A DNA stretch of 64,000 nt from Lumbricus terrestris (taxonomy: Eukaryota; Annelida; Clitellata; Crassiclitellata; Lumbricidae). The notes below the pieces were generated by a model. It ran no database searches. It had not been told where the DNA came from and worked only from the letters and a program-made list of their open reading frames with translations. The stretch covers positions 14,818,168 through 14,882,167 of the forward strand of contig OX457052.1 of the NCBI GenBank assembly GCA_949752735.1, read 5' to 3'. The position numbers and the translations under genes were made by a program. Of this stretch, positions 39,201-51,059 are shown one piece after another (position 1 is the first letter of the stretch; each line of letters opens with the position of its first letter).

Positions 39201-41808
39201 TTGGGGGAAAAAATTTAATCCCCCAAATTTTCCCCCACCTTTCTTTCACCACCTCCCATAACACGCGACCACTAACTCCAATTTTCACCGGTACGCCACC
39301 CGTGAAATTTTCAGTTTTCGAAAAAAATTCGGGGGAAAAATTTTGCCCCCAAATTTCCCCCCCCCTCTTTCACCCCCCACAACACGCGATTAGTAAATCC
39401 GATTTAAACCGGTACGCCACCCGTGAAATATTGGTATACGGAAAAAAATTTGGGGGAAAAATTTAACCCCCAAATTTTCCCCACCCCTCTTTTACCCCCT
39501 CCCACAACACGCGACCACTAACTCCAATTTTCCCGTGAAATTTTGGTTTTCGGAAAATTTGTTGATGGAAAAATTTTCCCCAAAAAATTTTCCCCACCCC
39601 TCTTTTACCCCCCAAAAAAACACGCGAATACTAACTCCGATTTCCACCGGTACGCCACCCGTTAAATTTTGGTTTTCGGAAAATATTTGGAGGAAAAATT
39701 TTCCCCCAAAATTTTCCCCACCCCTCTTTTACTCCACCCCCCAAAACAACACGCGACCACTAACTCCGATTTCCGCCGGTACGTCACCCGTGAAATTCGG
39801 TTTTAGGCCGATATGCCACCCGTGAAATTTTGGTTTTCTGAAAAAAAATTTGGGGAAAAATTTTACCCCCAAAATTTTCCCCACCCCTCTTTTACCCTAC
39901 CGCCCCACCCCAACAACAGGAACACTAACTCCGATTTCCACTGGTACGCCACCCGTAAAATTCGGTTTTAGGCCGATATGCCACCCATGAAATTTTTGTT
40001 TTCGAAAAATTTTGGGAGCGAAATTCCCCGCCCAAATTTCCCCCTTACCCTTTTACCCCCCCCTCCCACAACACGCCATCACTAACTCTGATCTCGACCA
40101 GTACGCCACTCGTGAAATTTTGGTTTGCGGTAAATTTTATGGGGGGAAATTTTCCCACAAAATTTTTCTCCACCCCTCTTTCACCCCCCCCCACAACACG
40201 CGAACACTAACTCCGATTTCCACCGGTACGCCACCCGTGAAATTCGGTTTTCGGAAAATTTTGGGGAGGGAAATTTAACCCCCAAAATATCTCCCCACCC
40301 CTCTTTTCACCCTTCTCAAAATTTTCCCCACACCTCCCCCCCAACACGCGACCACTAACTCCGATTTCCACTGGTACACCACCCGTGAAATTTTAGTTTT
40401 GGGGAAAATAATTCCTTCCAAAAAACCCGACCCCACCCTGACCCTCCACCCCACCCCACTCCCTTCGCCTCTCCACCCACCCATTCACCCAACTCCACCC
40501 TCCACTTCGACCCCCCCCCCCACCACCGACCTCCACCAGTACCCGACCCGTGAAACTTGCAAAAGCGCTGTTCTCTAAACGCTGTCGAACGGCTGCTTTT
40601 GTACGTATTACGTATGAGACCCGAAAGAAAAGTGCTGTTATAAGCTTGAAAGGGCAGAGTCCAACAGGGAAAATGAGGGGTTTTTGGCTCCCCACTCTGG
40701 TCCCAATGGTGGCAGAGATTCGCGAATCCCTCTGTTACGCGTCCGATGCCAAGACGGACACAGTAGTGAAGGTTTGGAGTGAAAAGGTCAAAAACTGTGG
40801 AAATGCATTCCGGTTAAACAGACAGACAGACAGACAGACAGACAGAATCTTCTCTTTATTTATATAGATTGCTTTTCTTCTTCTACTCCTACTCCTGGTC
40901 CTCTTCTTCCTCTTCCTTTTCCTCTTCTCCTTCTTCGTCTTGTTCTTGTTCTTCTTTTCTTATTCTTCTTCCTCTCCCGTTTCATCACCCTCTTCCAATT
41001 TCTTTTACTCTTCTTCTCCTCCTTCGCTTCTTCTTCTTCCTATTCTTCGTCTTCCTCTCCCTCTTCTTCTTTCTCGTTCCCTCTTCGTCTCTATCTCTGT
41101 CACCGTCTCCCTCTCCCGTTCCCTTTTCCTTTCCATCACTTCCCCTCCCTCTTCATCCCCTCTTCCTCTTCCTATTCCTATTCTGTTTTCTCCACATCCT
41201 CTTCCTCCTCTTCTTCTTCTTTTTCTTCTTCTTCTTTTTTCTTCTTCTTCGTCTTCTTTTCCTTCTTCGTCTTCTCCGCTATTATTCTCTTTAGTTCGTA
41301 GTTGATAAATTTGTTGTCAACAAATTTTTTAGCCTACCTGCCAAGTGAATAGCAGGCGCCTCAGGTTCACGTACCCTTTTATCGACACTTTCCTCAAGAG
41401 TCTATAATGAATTACAACATAATATTAAGAACTAAATAAGCATTGCGGCGCAAGGTTTCTCAATGGGAGTTTACGCCCATGTATTAATTTAATTCATACA
41501 AATACCATGCGTATCAACAAGTATTTTAATTATTGAAACCGAATGAGAAATGTATCAAAAATGTAGGTACGTGTCGGTTTCTTTTCTGTCACTGTATGAT
41601 GACGTATATTGTTATTTATTTCATTTCAGTAGGCCTATTCATTCAGCCTTACCTTATGCAAATTGTGCCGTCGAATACTTGAGTGCTCGTTATTGCTGAT
41701 GTTGTTTGCAGTGGCGGGGCGATTGTCTCTCGATGCTCCTCGCTGACTTTGAGGTGTTTTGCTGCCGACGGATCCTCGGTGAGGTGACATTTCTTTTCTG
41801 CTGGACAT
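36118..41808 (-). CDS. RING-finger protein with 19-21-aa repeats, four exons, 427 aa
   Basis: Minus-strand exons 41653-41808, 38033-38105, 37037-37909, 36118-36299 sum to 1284 bp, and every junction keeps frame. Order: a basic, Ser/Arg/Asn-rich start (MSSRKEMSPHRGSVGSK, ending RRHNLHK); a short exon with NFECDMCQIES; a Ser/Thr/Glu-rich central region with about seven good and three worn GTISPESVEFGTQGNN-type repeats; a polar linker; and at the extreme C-terminus a C3HC4 RING (CKIC, CGHVTCYDC, CPFC) ending ILYSFDYA. A RING at the very end is the arrangement seen in IAP-type E3 ligases, but no BIR was found here. The likely role is ubiquitin transfer to an unknown substrate. An in-frame stop lies two codons before the ATG. 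I do not recognise an orthologue. Confidence 0.85.
37037..37909 (-). CDS. RING gene exon 3 (repeat region)
   Basis: Acceptor AATTTTGTAG and donor CCAG|GTTGGT, symmetric phase 1. Holds the ESVEF repeats at about 37430-37830, where two-unit blocks alternating GTISPESVEFGTHG and GTISQESVEFDTQG have been duplicated. The plus-strand open frames here are shadows. Confidence 0.9.
38033..38105 (-). CDS. RING gene exon 2
   Basis: Acceptor GAATATTAG, donor GTAAGA. 73 bp encoding SRVAENFECDMCQIESM and TSISSLQ. Phases 0 and 1 fit both neighbours, which is the main support for this small exon. Confidence 0.78.
38129..38735 (+). mobile_element. Non-LTR retrotransposon RT C-terminal fragment
   Basis: 193-aa open frame with RLMKALVWPVATYGCESWTI, MKCLRKILRVQW, YFGHLMRKQGG, RGRPRMGWI and DRKKWRRHVHEA, the C-terminal signature of endonuclease-type LINEs. 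It ends in an (AGACA)n-like tail at 38706-38728. It sits in intron 1 of the RING gene, on the opposite strand, with its front missing. Confidence 0.88.
38740..40560. repeat. C-rich minisatellite, about 15 units of 110-150 bp
   Basis: GCCACCCGTGAAATTTTGG, then AAATTTTCCCC runs, then CACAACACGCGACCACTAAC and TCCGATTTCCACCGGTACG recur with indels. It starts after GGTACCCGGCGTTGCCCGGG and ends with a (CAGA)n tail and TTTATATAGATT at about 40820-40867, so the array may be the expanded inside of one repeat element. Confidence 0.88.
40868..41292. repeat. 425-bp pyrimidine tract (CTT/TCC-rich)
   Basis: Almost pure C/T on the plus strand for over 400 bp. The Leu/Phe/Ser/Pro frames are translations of it. 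Such tracts can form triplex DNA; here it lies in intron 1 of the RING gene. Confidence 0.93.
41653..41808 (-). CDS. RING gene exon 1
   Basis: MSSRKEMSPHRGSVGSKTP to SIRRHNLHK, 52 codons, with donor AAG|GTAAGG. TGA lies in frame six bases before the ATG. The other open frame over this DNA (MELAYSERCP) is in a different phase and has no splice support. Confidence 0.8.
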
Positions 41809-41879
41809 CTTTCAGAGTAGGCTAACTCCAACTCACGCTTACTTTGACACTAACTTATTCTAACCCGAAATTGCATAAC

Positions 41880-42145
41880 CACAATAAACGTCATCATTGA
41901 GGATTGATAACTTCAATGATGACGTCATTGAGGATTGATGACGTCATTGACTTTTGCAGACTTCATTGAGGGTACATGCCGTCATCGATGGCGTCATCGA
42001 TGGCGTTATTATTGACGTCATTGACGATTGACGACGTCATTCATCATTCATGACGTCATTGATGAAGTCATGGACGATTGATGACGTCAATGACGACGTC
42101 ATTCACGATTTATAGCGTTATTTAGACCTCATTGACGATTTATGA
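41880..42145. repeat. Degenerate minisatellite with perfect CRE sites
   Basis: ATTGACGATTGATGACGTC-like units. TGACGTCA occurs five times. It lies just upstream of the RING gene's first coding exon on its own strand. Confidence 0.75.
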
Positions 42146-42149
42146 CGCC

Positions 42150-42665
42150 AACCTCTCTCATCATCATCATCGTCATCATCATCATCATCGTCGTCGTGGT
42201 CGTCATCATCATCATCGTTGTGATCATCATCATCATCGTCGTCATCATCATATCATCATCGTCATCGTGGTCGTCATCATCATCGTCGTCGTCATCATCA
42301 TCATCGTCGTCGTCATCCTCATCATCGTCGCCGTAGTCGTCATCATCATCATCGTAGTCGTCATCGTCATCATCGTCGTCGTCGTAATCCTCAACATCGT
42401 CGTTGTCAGCATCATCATCGTCGTCATTCTCATGATCATCATCGTAATCATCGTCGTCGTCATCATCCTCATCATCGTCATCATCATCATCATCATCATC
42501 ATCATCGTCGTGGTCGTCATCATCATCATCGTCGTCATCCTCCTCATCGTCGCCGTCGTTATTCTCATCATCGTCGTTGTCGTCATCATCATCATCGTCG
42601 TCGTAGTTGTCATCGTCATCGTTGCCGTCGTTGTCGCCGTCATCATCATCATCGTCGTCATCGGC
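42150..42665. repeat. (CAT/CGT)n imperfect trinucleotide array
   Basis: About 515 bp of CAT, CGT and GTC triplets; the poly-Asp/Met open frame on the minus strand and the Ile/Val frame on the plus strand are its translations. Confidence 0.95.
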
Positions 42666-42669
42666 ATAA

Positions 42670-43307
42670 TTATGCAACGACGTCTTGGCAGTTTGAACCA
42701 GAAAAATCGACGCTGTAGTTCCTAATAGGGCCTATCACTTATAATCGGGGTTGCCGTATAAAGGTCAATAAAATTGTTAAGGACGACTATAATCGGGGTT
42801 GCCGCTAAAGGGGCTAACATCATCTCGCTCCCAAAGACTCTCTACGATGTTTCCAGGAGATCCTTGCTAAAACTTAAGTGAGAAACGTGTCCGTTGTTGT
42901 GCCCAATGCTTTATTTCGTCACATTGTTACATCGAGAATATCGAGATTTGAACCTCTTTGAACTATAATAATTATAGTAATTATAATAATTATGCAATTA
43001 TTGATCTATTGCTCTCGCTACGTGAAAAATCAGTTTCGCATCTACACTTTGTATTCACGTGTCCTGGTACTGAAATGGTAAAAATTTTGACTATGACTCA
43101 ACACTGCCTGGATACCTATGAGACAGATAAATTTTGTAGTCTATTCGCTGCAAATGAAGTAGACTGGTTGAAGCCTATATTCCGTCAGTCTAATACTCGG
43201 CACACATATCTGCACGATCTGCATCAAACAAAACATGAAATCAGATGCAATTAGTGTGGCTAAAGCATCCAGTTCATACAATGTAACAATTTTCTTTGCA
43301 TCCCGTC
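42670..43307. other. No gene recognised
   Basis: A+T-rich. 43140-43250 (ending CATATCTGCACGATCTGCAT) has a diverged relative at 53910-54000, so it is probably part of a dispersed repeat. Confidence 0.5.
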
Positions 43308-43315
43308 AAGTAGAT

Positions 43316-43649
43316 CAGTGGTTTCCAACCCGTGGCCCGGGGCCAAAAGTGGCCCGCCAGGTCTAAAAAATGGTCCTCTTCTCTCAAAGGCTTAAAAAAG
43401 ATTGACAATTTGGACAAGATAGAACAACACATAGGCCTAATTATTTTCTATTACAAATAATTTTATTTTGACGTCTATAAATAGCATCAAGCATTCCATT
43501 TTGATTCAATTATAACAATTTTATATGCTTTAGTTAATTAAAATTTAGCTTTGTGGCCCCCTGATGTCCTTCAACTATGAAAAAGTGGCCCTCGTGTCCA
43601 CTAATTCAGAAAAAGTGTCCCGAAAGTCAAAAAAGATTGGGATCCACTG
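43316..43649. mobile_element. hAT MITE with AAGTAGAT target duplication
   Basis: CAGTGGTTTCCAACCC to GATTGGGATCCACTG, between AAGTAGAT at 43308-43315 and 43650-43657. Classic hAT ends. Confidence 0.92.
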
Positions 43650-44004
43650 AAGTAGATCTATGCATAATTATACGGCTAAACATGCACTTTATCAAAGAAA
43701 GACAACCTCCTATAGTTTTTCCATGAACCTTTCGCCAGCATTTACGTGGCCATAACCCACATGGACGATAATCACGATATATTGTGGCAATGGTGGGCCC
43801 TGTGGTTTATAAATGGCCTTCCATTAGAATTACGTCTACACCCTGGGGCTCTACTATTATCCTTCCAAGCCACATTCACAACTGTTCATTTTCATGATTT
43901 TTGGGCTGACTGGAGTCGGGAGCTCTTTTGAGTAGTTCTCTTGAACAGACGCTATATAAATTCCCGAATCTGTCAATGTGAATCAGAGTACCATACATTA
44001 TTTT

Positions 44005-44942
44005 TAGGGCTGTTGTTCGATTAAAAATGTTAATCGAAATTAATCGCGCGATTAATTTTTTTAATCGCAATTAACTGCAAATTAATCGCAATGCATTTAC
44101 TTCAAATATATTAATCTTACTATTTTCTAAGGACCTCTGAAGGATAAAATTGCAATGACTGAATGCATTCTTTCCATTGCAAACATATTTAATCAGCCTA
44201 GGCCTATTGAATTTCTGCATTTAGTTTATTGAACAGTTTTGTGTGACAGACAGAATTGAAACACTGTTCAAACCAGTGAACTGCTCAAAATCCGTTAATT
44301 TTTTCGCTTGAGCCACCTTTAATTAAAATGATATAGGCCTAAATGTGAATATTAGACAACCGTTTTCTGACTATCAAAATTTATTAATTATTCAGCCAAT
44401 TGTAGCCTATAGACAGACCAGTTTATTTACATTGTTCGGTTAAAGGGATGTTCTTATTAATTAACAATAGTAGGTCTAACATTGAACCTCATTATTTAGC
44501 CACAATTTTTCACAAGAGGTTGCGGTTCTTGCCAAACCCCGTCTCAGTTGTCCTTCTGTAAACATTTATCATTTGAAACCTGCAATCGATTGGTTATCTC
44601 CTGGAGTTCAACCAACGTAGTCTGACGGGGTAAGAAAACAACCTTAGTGGACGATGTCGACGGTTCATTCTTAGCGTTTAACGCATGTTTTGGTTCGCAT
44701 GCAGGCGATAATTGAGCAAAGAATTGCTGCGATAATGCTCAAATTCTTTTTTGGAATATTTGCCAAAGAATGTATATCACTAGTTTAAGAATGAGCCTTC
44801 CGTTTAAAACGAGTTTTGCTTCCTCTGATTCCATTTTAATCAAATCTGATTAACGCGTACGATTAATGCGTTAAAATTTTTAATCGCAGAATTTTTTAAC
44901 GCGTTAATCGCATGCGTTAACGCGATTAAATCAACAGCCCTA
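44005..44942. mobile_element. hAT-like element, TAGGGCTG ends, ATTATTTT duplication
   Basis: TAGGGCTGTTGTTCGATT to AATCAACAGCCCTA, flanked by ATTATTTT at 43997-44004 and 44943-44950. The first 100 bases are runs of TTAATCGC in both directions. No transposase. Confidence 0.9.
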
Positions 44943-44950
44943 ATTATTTT

Positions 44951-45479
44951 GTGTTATCCGTGCGCTACCGGTTTTGCGTATTTCTTTAGTGCAATGCTGA
45001 AACATAATACGACTGCGCTATGTCATCTGTCAACTGTCACGGAAGCATATAATATATTCGGGGGTACACATTTTTAGCTCGATATATAACCGGACATTGA
45101 GACAAACTACATATAGCCGTTTCTAATAAGAACACTGAGGTACATGTACGCAGGGGTTTCTATCCTGATACATGGCGGGCGTAGCTTGCGCCCAGTGAAA
45201 AATAGGGGGGAATCAGAAGACAGCCAAAATGGGGAAGAGAAGGTCGGACATGGAGGGCTTCGTTCAATCTAGGCATCACTAGGAGGAAGATCCCCCCACA
45301 GAAAATACTTCCCTTCCATACAAATTTGGACAAAATGGTAGGCATATAGGCCTAATAGTTTTCAGCAAAATGTATACACTTTATACACTTTGAGTTTTTA
45401 GTTAGGCTACTATATCTGCATTTTTGAATTACATGAACTGCTATAACAGCTATAATGATCTGCATAACATCCAATCGAA
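44951..45479. other. No gene recognised
   Basis: Contains short degenerate sequence only; no element ends or conserved frame were found. Confidence 0.5.
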
Positions 45480-45965
45480 TAATGTGCTTAAACAGAGTCT
45501 TACGCTCTGCAGCACGTTTAATTGGACATTATCCCTAAATTTGATCATGTGTCCAGCTGTATGCTGGAGACATTACACTGGCTTCCTACTCGGCAGCGCA
45601 TTGAATTTAGGATCGCTGCCATAGTTAGGCAATGCCAGCTTGGAATTGCCCCACACTACTTGCGAGAGCTTTGTTGCTCCACTAGTACCCAAGACCACCG
45701 CTCCCTGCGTTCTGCACAGAAGGGATTGCTATTGGTCCCTTTTGCACGAACTGCAACGATGCAGAATAGAGACTTCTGTGATCGGCCCATGCAGTTGTCT
45801 GGAATGGGCTCCCGCAGGAGCTACGTCTACTTGCTGGGGTTATCACTGAAACATTTTTTTTATTAAACTCAAAACTGTCCTTTTTGCCGTGCTAGAGTCG
45901 AGAGCGCTTCTGAGTAGTCCCCTTGAAGAAGCGCTATATAAATTTTCGAATGAATGAATGAATAA
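45480..45965 (+). mobile_element. CR1-like LINE 3' end with (GAAT)n tail
   Basis: MLETLHWLPTRQRIEFRIAA, GIAPHYLRELC, LLVPFARTATMQNRDF: RT C-terminal tail with frame breaks, then GAGCGCTTCTGAGTAG, GAAGCGCTATATAAATT and a short (GAAT)n. Confidence 0.85.
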
Positions 45966-46713
45966 TATACCATAATAACAATTTCCTATTACATAATTAT
46001 AGTTATGTTTTATATGTTTTAATAAATTATACAATCATATTAAAATTGAAAAAAATAATATTAATACAAATACTATTTTGCACAACTAAATGGCTTCTCT
46101 CCAATGTTATCTTTCAAATTTCAGACAGTCAATTTTGGTTCTTGAACACTTAGTAAAGCAACATCATTAGGCCTATTACGTGGGCTTACAAAGTAGGACC
46201 TACATTGCATTTTATTGTATTGCATTGTGCTCTAAAAATTTATGTAACGCCTCTCGAGCACATACTGATCAGAGGCTTAAACGTAGGGCTTCCCAATTCT
46301 GGCAGCAATTCCTCCACTGAAAGAGTAGAGTAAATTTGCTACGAGGACAGCTTAAAATGCAATGCGGAAATCGCAAAAAATTCTTATGGGGAGGGGCACA
46401 TTCCCTCCCCATACCAGCTGGGTCCCTTCTCGGCGCTACACATGCTTTGGCGATCGTCTGCTGGATGCTCGTTTGTCCCCTCCAAACAAACCTTCATTCC
46501 CACACTAGAGGAGGGCATGCGCTAGATTACATTATATTGCATACATAGAGGAAGGCCGGTTCAGAAAGGGGGAGAAGATGGATTGCGCCCGGTTGCTTAG
46601 AGGGGATAGAAGCCCCTGCATGTACGGTAGGCATCGATGGAGGTAGGCCATAATTATCCGTAGCCCACACAATAGTGGATCGTGAAAACTCCATGGAAAA
46701 GATATTTGTTCCT

Positions 46714-48445
46714 CAGTGTTTAATCTAGACGTCTCTGGGGGGGAAAGTTCCCCCCAGGATTGACATTTCCCCCCCAGAAAAATTTCACAAAATGATATTT
46801 TTGTAGTTACTGTTTTCATCATTGTTTTACATGAAGTGTTATAATATACCGTGATATTATTTACTATTATATGATTATAATGACATTATTTACTACTATA
46901 GTATATGATACTATCATGTTGCAATGAGCATAACTTACTGTATATATTTGTATAAACACTATGTTTTCTACATAGAAACAGAGATGACATCCCCTCCAGA
47001 AAAATGTGTCAAAATGATAAGTTTTTAGTTGCTGTTTACATCATTGCATTACATGTAGGCTACATGAACTATTATACATGTATTAATATACCGTAATATT
47101 ATATTCTATTATATGGTTATAGTAATTTTTACTATTATAATATATGATACAATCCGGCTAAAATGAGTATAACTTACTGTTAATTTTTGTACAAATACTA
47201 TTTTTTGTACAACTGAATGGCTTCTCTCCGTTGCTATCCCTCAAATTTTAAACTGTCAAATTTCAAAATGTTTTGGTCCTATTATTTGAACACCTATTAA
47301 AACACCATCATTACTGTATTGTGGCTATCATATTTGAACACCTATTAAAACAACATCATTGCTGTATTGTGGCTATCATATTTTGGTACCAGCAGTTTAT
47401 CAGTTTTTGGTTGATTTGTGTACCATATGATTTCGGAAAGTGTATCTTGGTCAGCAATTCAGGACCATATTGGGAAACAGAGGTAAGCTGATTATAGTGC
47501 TTAAAAGTCAACTTAAATAATCACGTCTGCAGTTATTCATTAGAATAACCCAGCAACAACAGATCTGAGCTGCTGAACTCGATACCTGAAGATATTTTAT
47601 TGTAATTATAATTATATAACATATATATACATATATTGAAATCCTAAAAGACTTTTTATCAGTATTGAAATAATGGAATTATTTTGCTAAAATGGCATCC
47701 TGAAAGGGTACCATTACAGTGTGGAAACTCCCACAATTTTTTTTAAAAGTATTGTGTATATTTATTCAAGTCTTTGGCCACTCTTATAAGCACTGATAAA
47801 GTACAGCTTTTGAAAGATGACACCTTAAAATGCTGCCATTGCAATGTGGAAATTCAAAAATTTTCTGATGGGGCACTGAAAAAGTACAGCTATTTTTTTT
47901 AAATGACACCTTAAAATGCAGCTATTGCAATGTGGAATTTCAAAAAGTTACTAATGGGTCACTGAAAAAGTACAGCTATTTTGTTAAGATGACACCTTAA
48001 AATGCAGCTATTGCAATGTGGAAATTCAAAAAGTTTCTAATGGGTCACTGAAAAAGTACAGCTATTTTGTTAAGATGACACCTTAAAATGCAGCTATTGC
48101 AATGTGGAAATTCAAAAATTTTCTGATGGGGCACTGAAAAAGTACAGCTATTTTGTTAAGATGACACCTTAAAATGCTGCCATTGCAATGTGGAAATTCA
48201 AAAATTTTCTGATGGGGCACTGAAAAAGTACAGCTATTTTTTTTAAAAATGACACCTTAAATGCTGCCATTGCAATGTGGAAATTCAAAAAGTTACTGAT
48301 GGGGAGGGGCACATCCCCTCCCCATACCCTTCCCCCTTCCGGTCTCGGCGCTACGCGCCTCACGAGCGTCCTTCGGACGCTCAATTGTCTCTCCCCCCAG
48401 AAACCTGAATTCCCCCCCAGACGAGGGGGACTAGATTAAACACTG
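46714..48445. mobile_element. hAT-like element, 1.73 kb, with internal ~86-bp tandem repeats
   Basis: CAGTGTTTAATCTAGACG to CTAGATTAAACACTG, flanked by TTTGTTCCT at 46705-46713 and 48446-48454. No transposase recognised. The internal array at 47770-48300 carries about six units with ATGCAGCTATTGCAATGTGG and GCACTGAAAAAGTACAGC. A perfect short hairpin GAGCGTCC/GGACGCTC is near 48363-48381. Confidence 0.87.
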
Positions 48446-48588
48446 TTTGTTCCTAATAGTGTGCCTAGCACTTTACAAGCTCTTGCTTAAAGCTGTAACC
48501 ATGAACATTGTGTTTACCCTCCCTGAGGGTGCCCAAGCAAATGATAGACTGAACCCTACTTCGGAGTTAAACTCAGTTAATATATATA

Positions 48589-49615
48589 CAATGTGTCCGG
48601 AAAAATTCCAAGGTTCTAAATTATGAATGAAAAAACTATAGTCTAGTAGATAATAATCAATTAATAAATTTAAAAACCTTTTTGATCCGTACATAATTAC
48701 CAACAAAATTCTTTGTAATTTATTAACGGCCCCCGTTTAAAATTACGTCACAGTGACGTATTTGAATTTTATATTTTGTAAAGAAAGTTGTTAATGCTTG
48801 GGATGAACTTGATCAACTGATGCTGCTGCTATAGTCCAGTCAATTAAGTCTTAAACCCGGACATTTACTATGGCAAGCAAATTTTTGCACGAAAAGTTTC
48901 TAAGTGGACTAAAGAATATATGGTAGAAATCCTAACAAAATGCGATATGGGGAAATAATTAAAAATTTGAATTTAGTTTTGAGCAGACGACCAACAGCCA
49001 TGCCTATACGAGTTTGTTTACATTTCAAGGACTGGCGGAAGTACGATTTATCTGCTGGAAACACAGTAAAATTACCGATTAAAAAAATTAAATATCGATT
49101 AATATATTTATTATCTGAACAATGTAAATGTCGATCTTGAAGACAAAAAAATATTTAAAAAAATTGCAAAAACTCTGCAGTGTGTGGTCGATAAATACCC
49201 CGCACTTAAGGCCACGCTCATAATGCATAGGCGATGACTAAGCGAAACGCTATACGCGCAGTCATAATTTGCATCACAATAATTAACGATTTAAACATAT
49301 TTCCCCATGTTGGAATTTATTAGGATTTCTACTGTAGTTTAGTAGGGTATTTACGTACAATATTCTGCCAAAAAAGGTCTGCCATAGTAAATGTCCGGGT
49401 TCATGATGAATTTCCCGTATTTTTGACTGGCCTACTAGTCAGTGGTGTGTACGTCTCGAAGCTTGTGTTGAAGCCAATGGCGGACATTTTGAACATAAAT
49501 TATAGTTCCATAATATTTCAGGATTAAACTGTTTTTGGAATTTTAAAAATCTATTAATGTTTACTAATTATTTTCATATTTACCATAACGCCTTGGAATT
49601 TTTCCGGACACAGTG
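48589..49615. mobile_element. Mariner-like TIR element with CAMTGTGTCCGG ends
   Basis: CAATGTGTCCGGAAAAATTC to AATTTTTCCGGACACAGTG, flanked by TA. It contains another TIR element at 48834-49432. No transposase recognised. Confidence 0.85.
48834..49432. mobile_element. Nested TIR element with CCAGTCAA ends
   Basis: CCAGTCAATTAAG and, inverted, TTTTTGACTGG, with CCCGGACATTTACTATGGCA repeated inverted just inside both ends, and TA on each flank. A 66-codon frame at 48940-49140 is inside but unrecognised. Confidence 0.72.
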
Positions 49616-49625
49616 TAGGCCTATA

Positions 49626-50851
49626 TACCGGGTGGCCCATAAAAAACGTTCCCAAACTTTGATAACCTGGCAAAGATCTAATTTCAGAGCTATCAAATAT
49701 TAATTTATACCAAAATTTTAAACAATCATTTCTGTACACACGTGTCACATTTCAAGAGAGTACCTTTATTATGTCACATCCTGCGGCAGGATTATGACGT
49801 CATACCTGCTTAAGAATTTTGCACAAACCTACGTTAAAAACGTTCCCAAACTTTGTTAACCTGGCAATTAAACAATTTTAAAGATAAACCAAGTCATAGT
49901 ACATCAAACTAATCATAATTCATATCTGTACAACACAGCCAAATTTTAGCCCAAAATACTCAACCGTTTGAGAGAAATTGTTGTTAGAACGGTATGACCC
50001 ATGGTCAAAATTTTGCACAGTTGTTTTATGATGATGTTTTACGCGAGCAAATATTTAATTGATCCTCCACCTTCTCGTGTAGGCCTAACGACCCTTAAAC
50101 GCTGTTTCCACTGTCCTATTGACTTATGTATTTGTGTGTCGTCTAAAAGAGACCATATATTTTTAATTCAATGACCTGCTTAAATTCGTCAGTATTTAGA
50201 AACGGGTTTCTGCGACCAGCATACACAAGCTCCTTTAGGGCGTTTCATAGTATAGGCCTACATGTACATAGTAGTCCAGAGGATGTAGATCGGGGGAGAT
50301 TGGTGGCCAGGCATCACTGTGGATAAAATCAGAGGTGATTGCTTGCAGAAATTTATGAGCCAATCTGCAACGATGTGAAGGAGCACAATCTTGTTGAAAG
50401 ATGTAATTGTCGTCAGGATTGAGTCTAGGCCTGCGACACATTCGGGAATGAGCTTATCGCGTAACAAGCCGACGTAATGCTCTCCATTGAGTTTTGTTTT
50501 CTCAGTATCAATGAAGATGATGTCTGTTTTACCGTGCATCGAAACTCCAGCAGATACCATTGAATTTTTGAGAGAAACGACTAGTCTCATGATAAAGTCT
50601 TACTGGCACAATTGAAGACTTTCGTTCACGGCAAAATAAATGACGTAGGTTTGTGCAAAATTCTTAAGCAGGTATGACGCCATAATCCTGCCGCAGGATG
50701 TGACATAATAAAGGTACTCTCTTGAAATGTGACACGTGTGTACAGAAATGATTGCTTAACATTTTGGTATAAATTAATATTTGATAGCTCTGAAATTAGA
50801 TCTTTGCCAGGTTATCAAAGTTTGGGAACGTTTTTTATGGGCCACCCGGTA
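49626..50851 (-). mobile_element. Tc1/mariner-type transposon with ~210-bp TIRs and a broken transposase
   Basis: Ends CCGGGTGGCCCATAAAAAAC and its complement, flanked by TA. The minus strand at 50590-50235 encodes the C-terminal half of a DDE transposase: SAGVSMHGKTDIIFIDTEK, then in another frame FQQDCAPSHRCRLAHKF and WPPISPDLHPLDYYV, with the second and third catalytic-motif regions. The frame is broken and the N-terminal half is missing. TIR-like AAACGTTCCCAAACTTTG recurs internally at about 49838. Confidence 0.9.
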
Positions 50852-51059
50852 TATATATCTCTTTTGGCTGACGTAAAAGCAAATCCTTTACACTTACTGA
50901 AAATGGAAACAGGATATCTGTGTTGTGATTTAGGAGTTTTTATTATAATAAGCCTAACAATAACTTTTTGCCGCAGAGGACTGCAAGTCAGCATCTCCGC
51001 GTGGCAGCCTTAAGCCCAGATAAAGGAGGAAAGTATGTTGGATGGGTTTCGATTCCCTG

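Noticed and set aside
42129..42725. Acidic 182-aa frame and Ile/Val-rich 197-aa frame
   Set aside because: Both are readings of a trinucleotide array.
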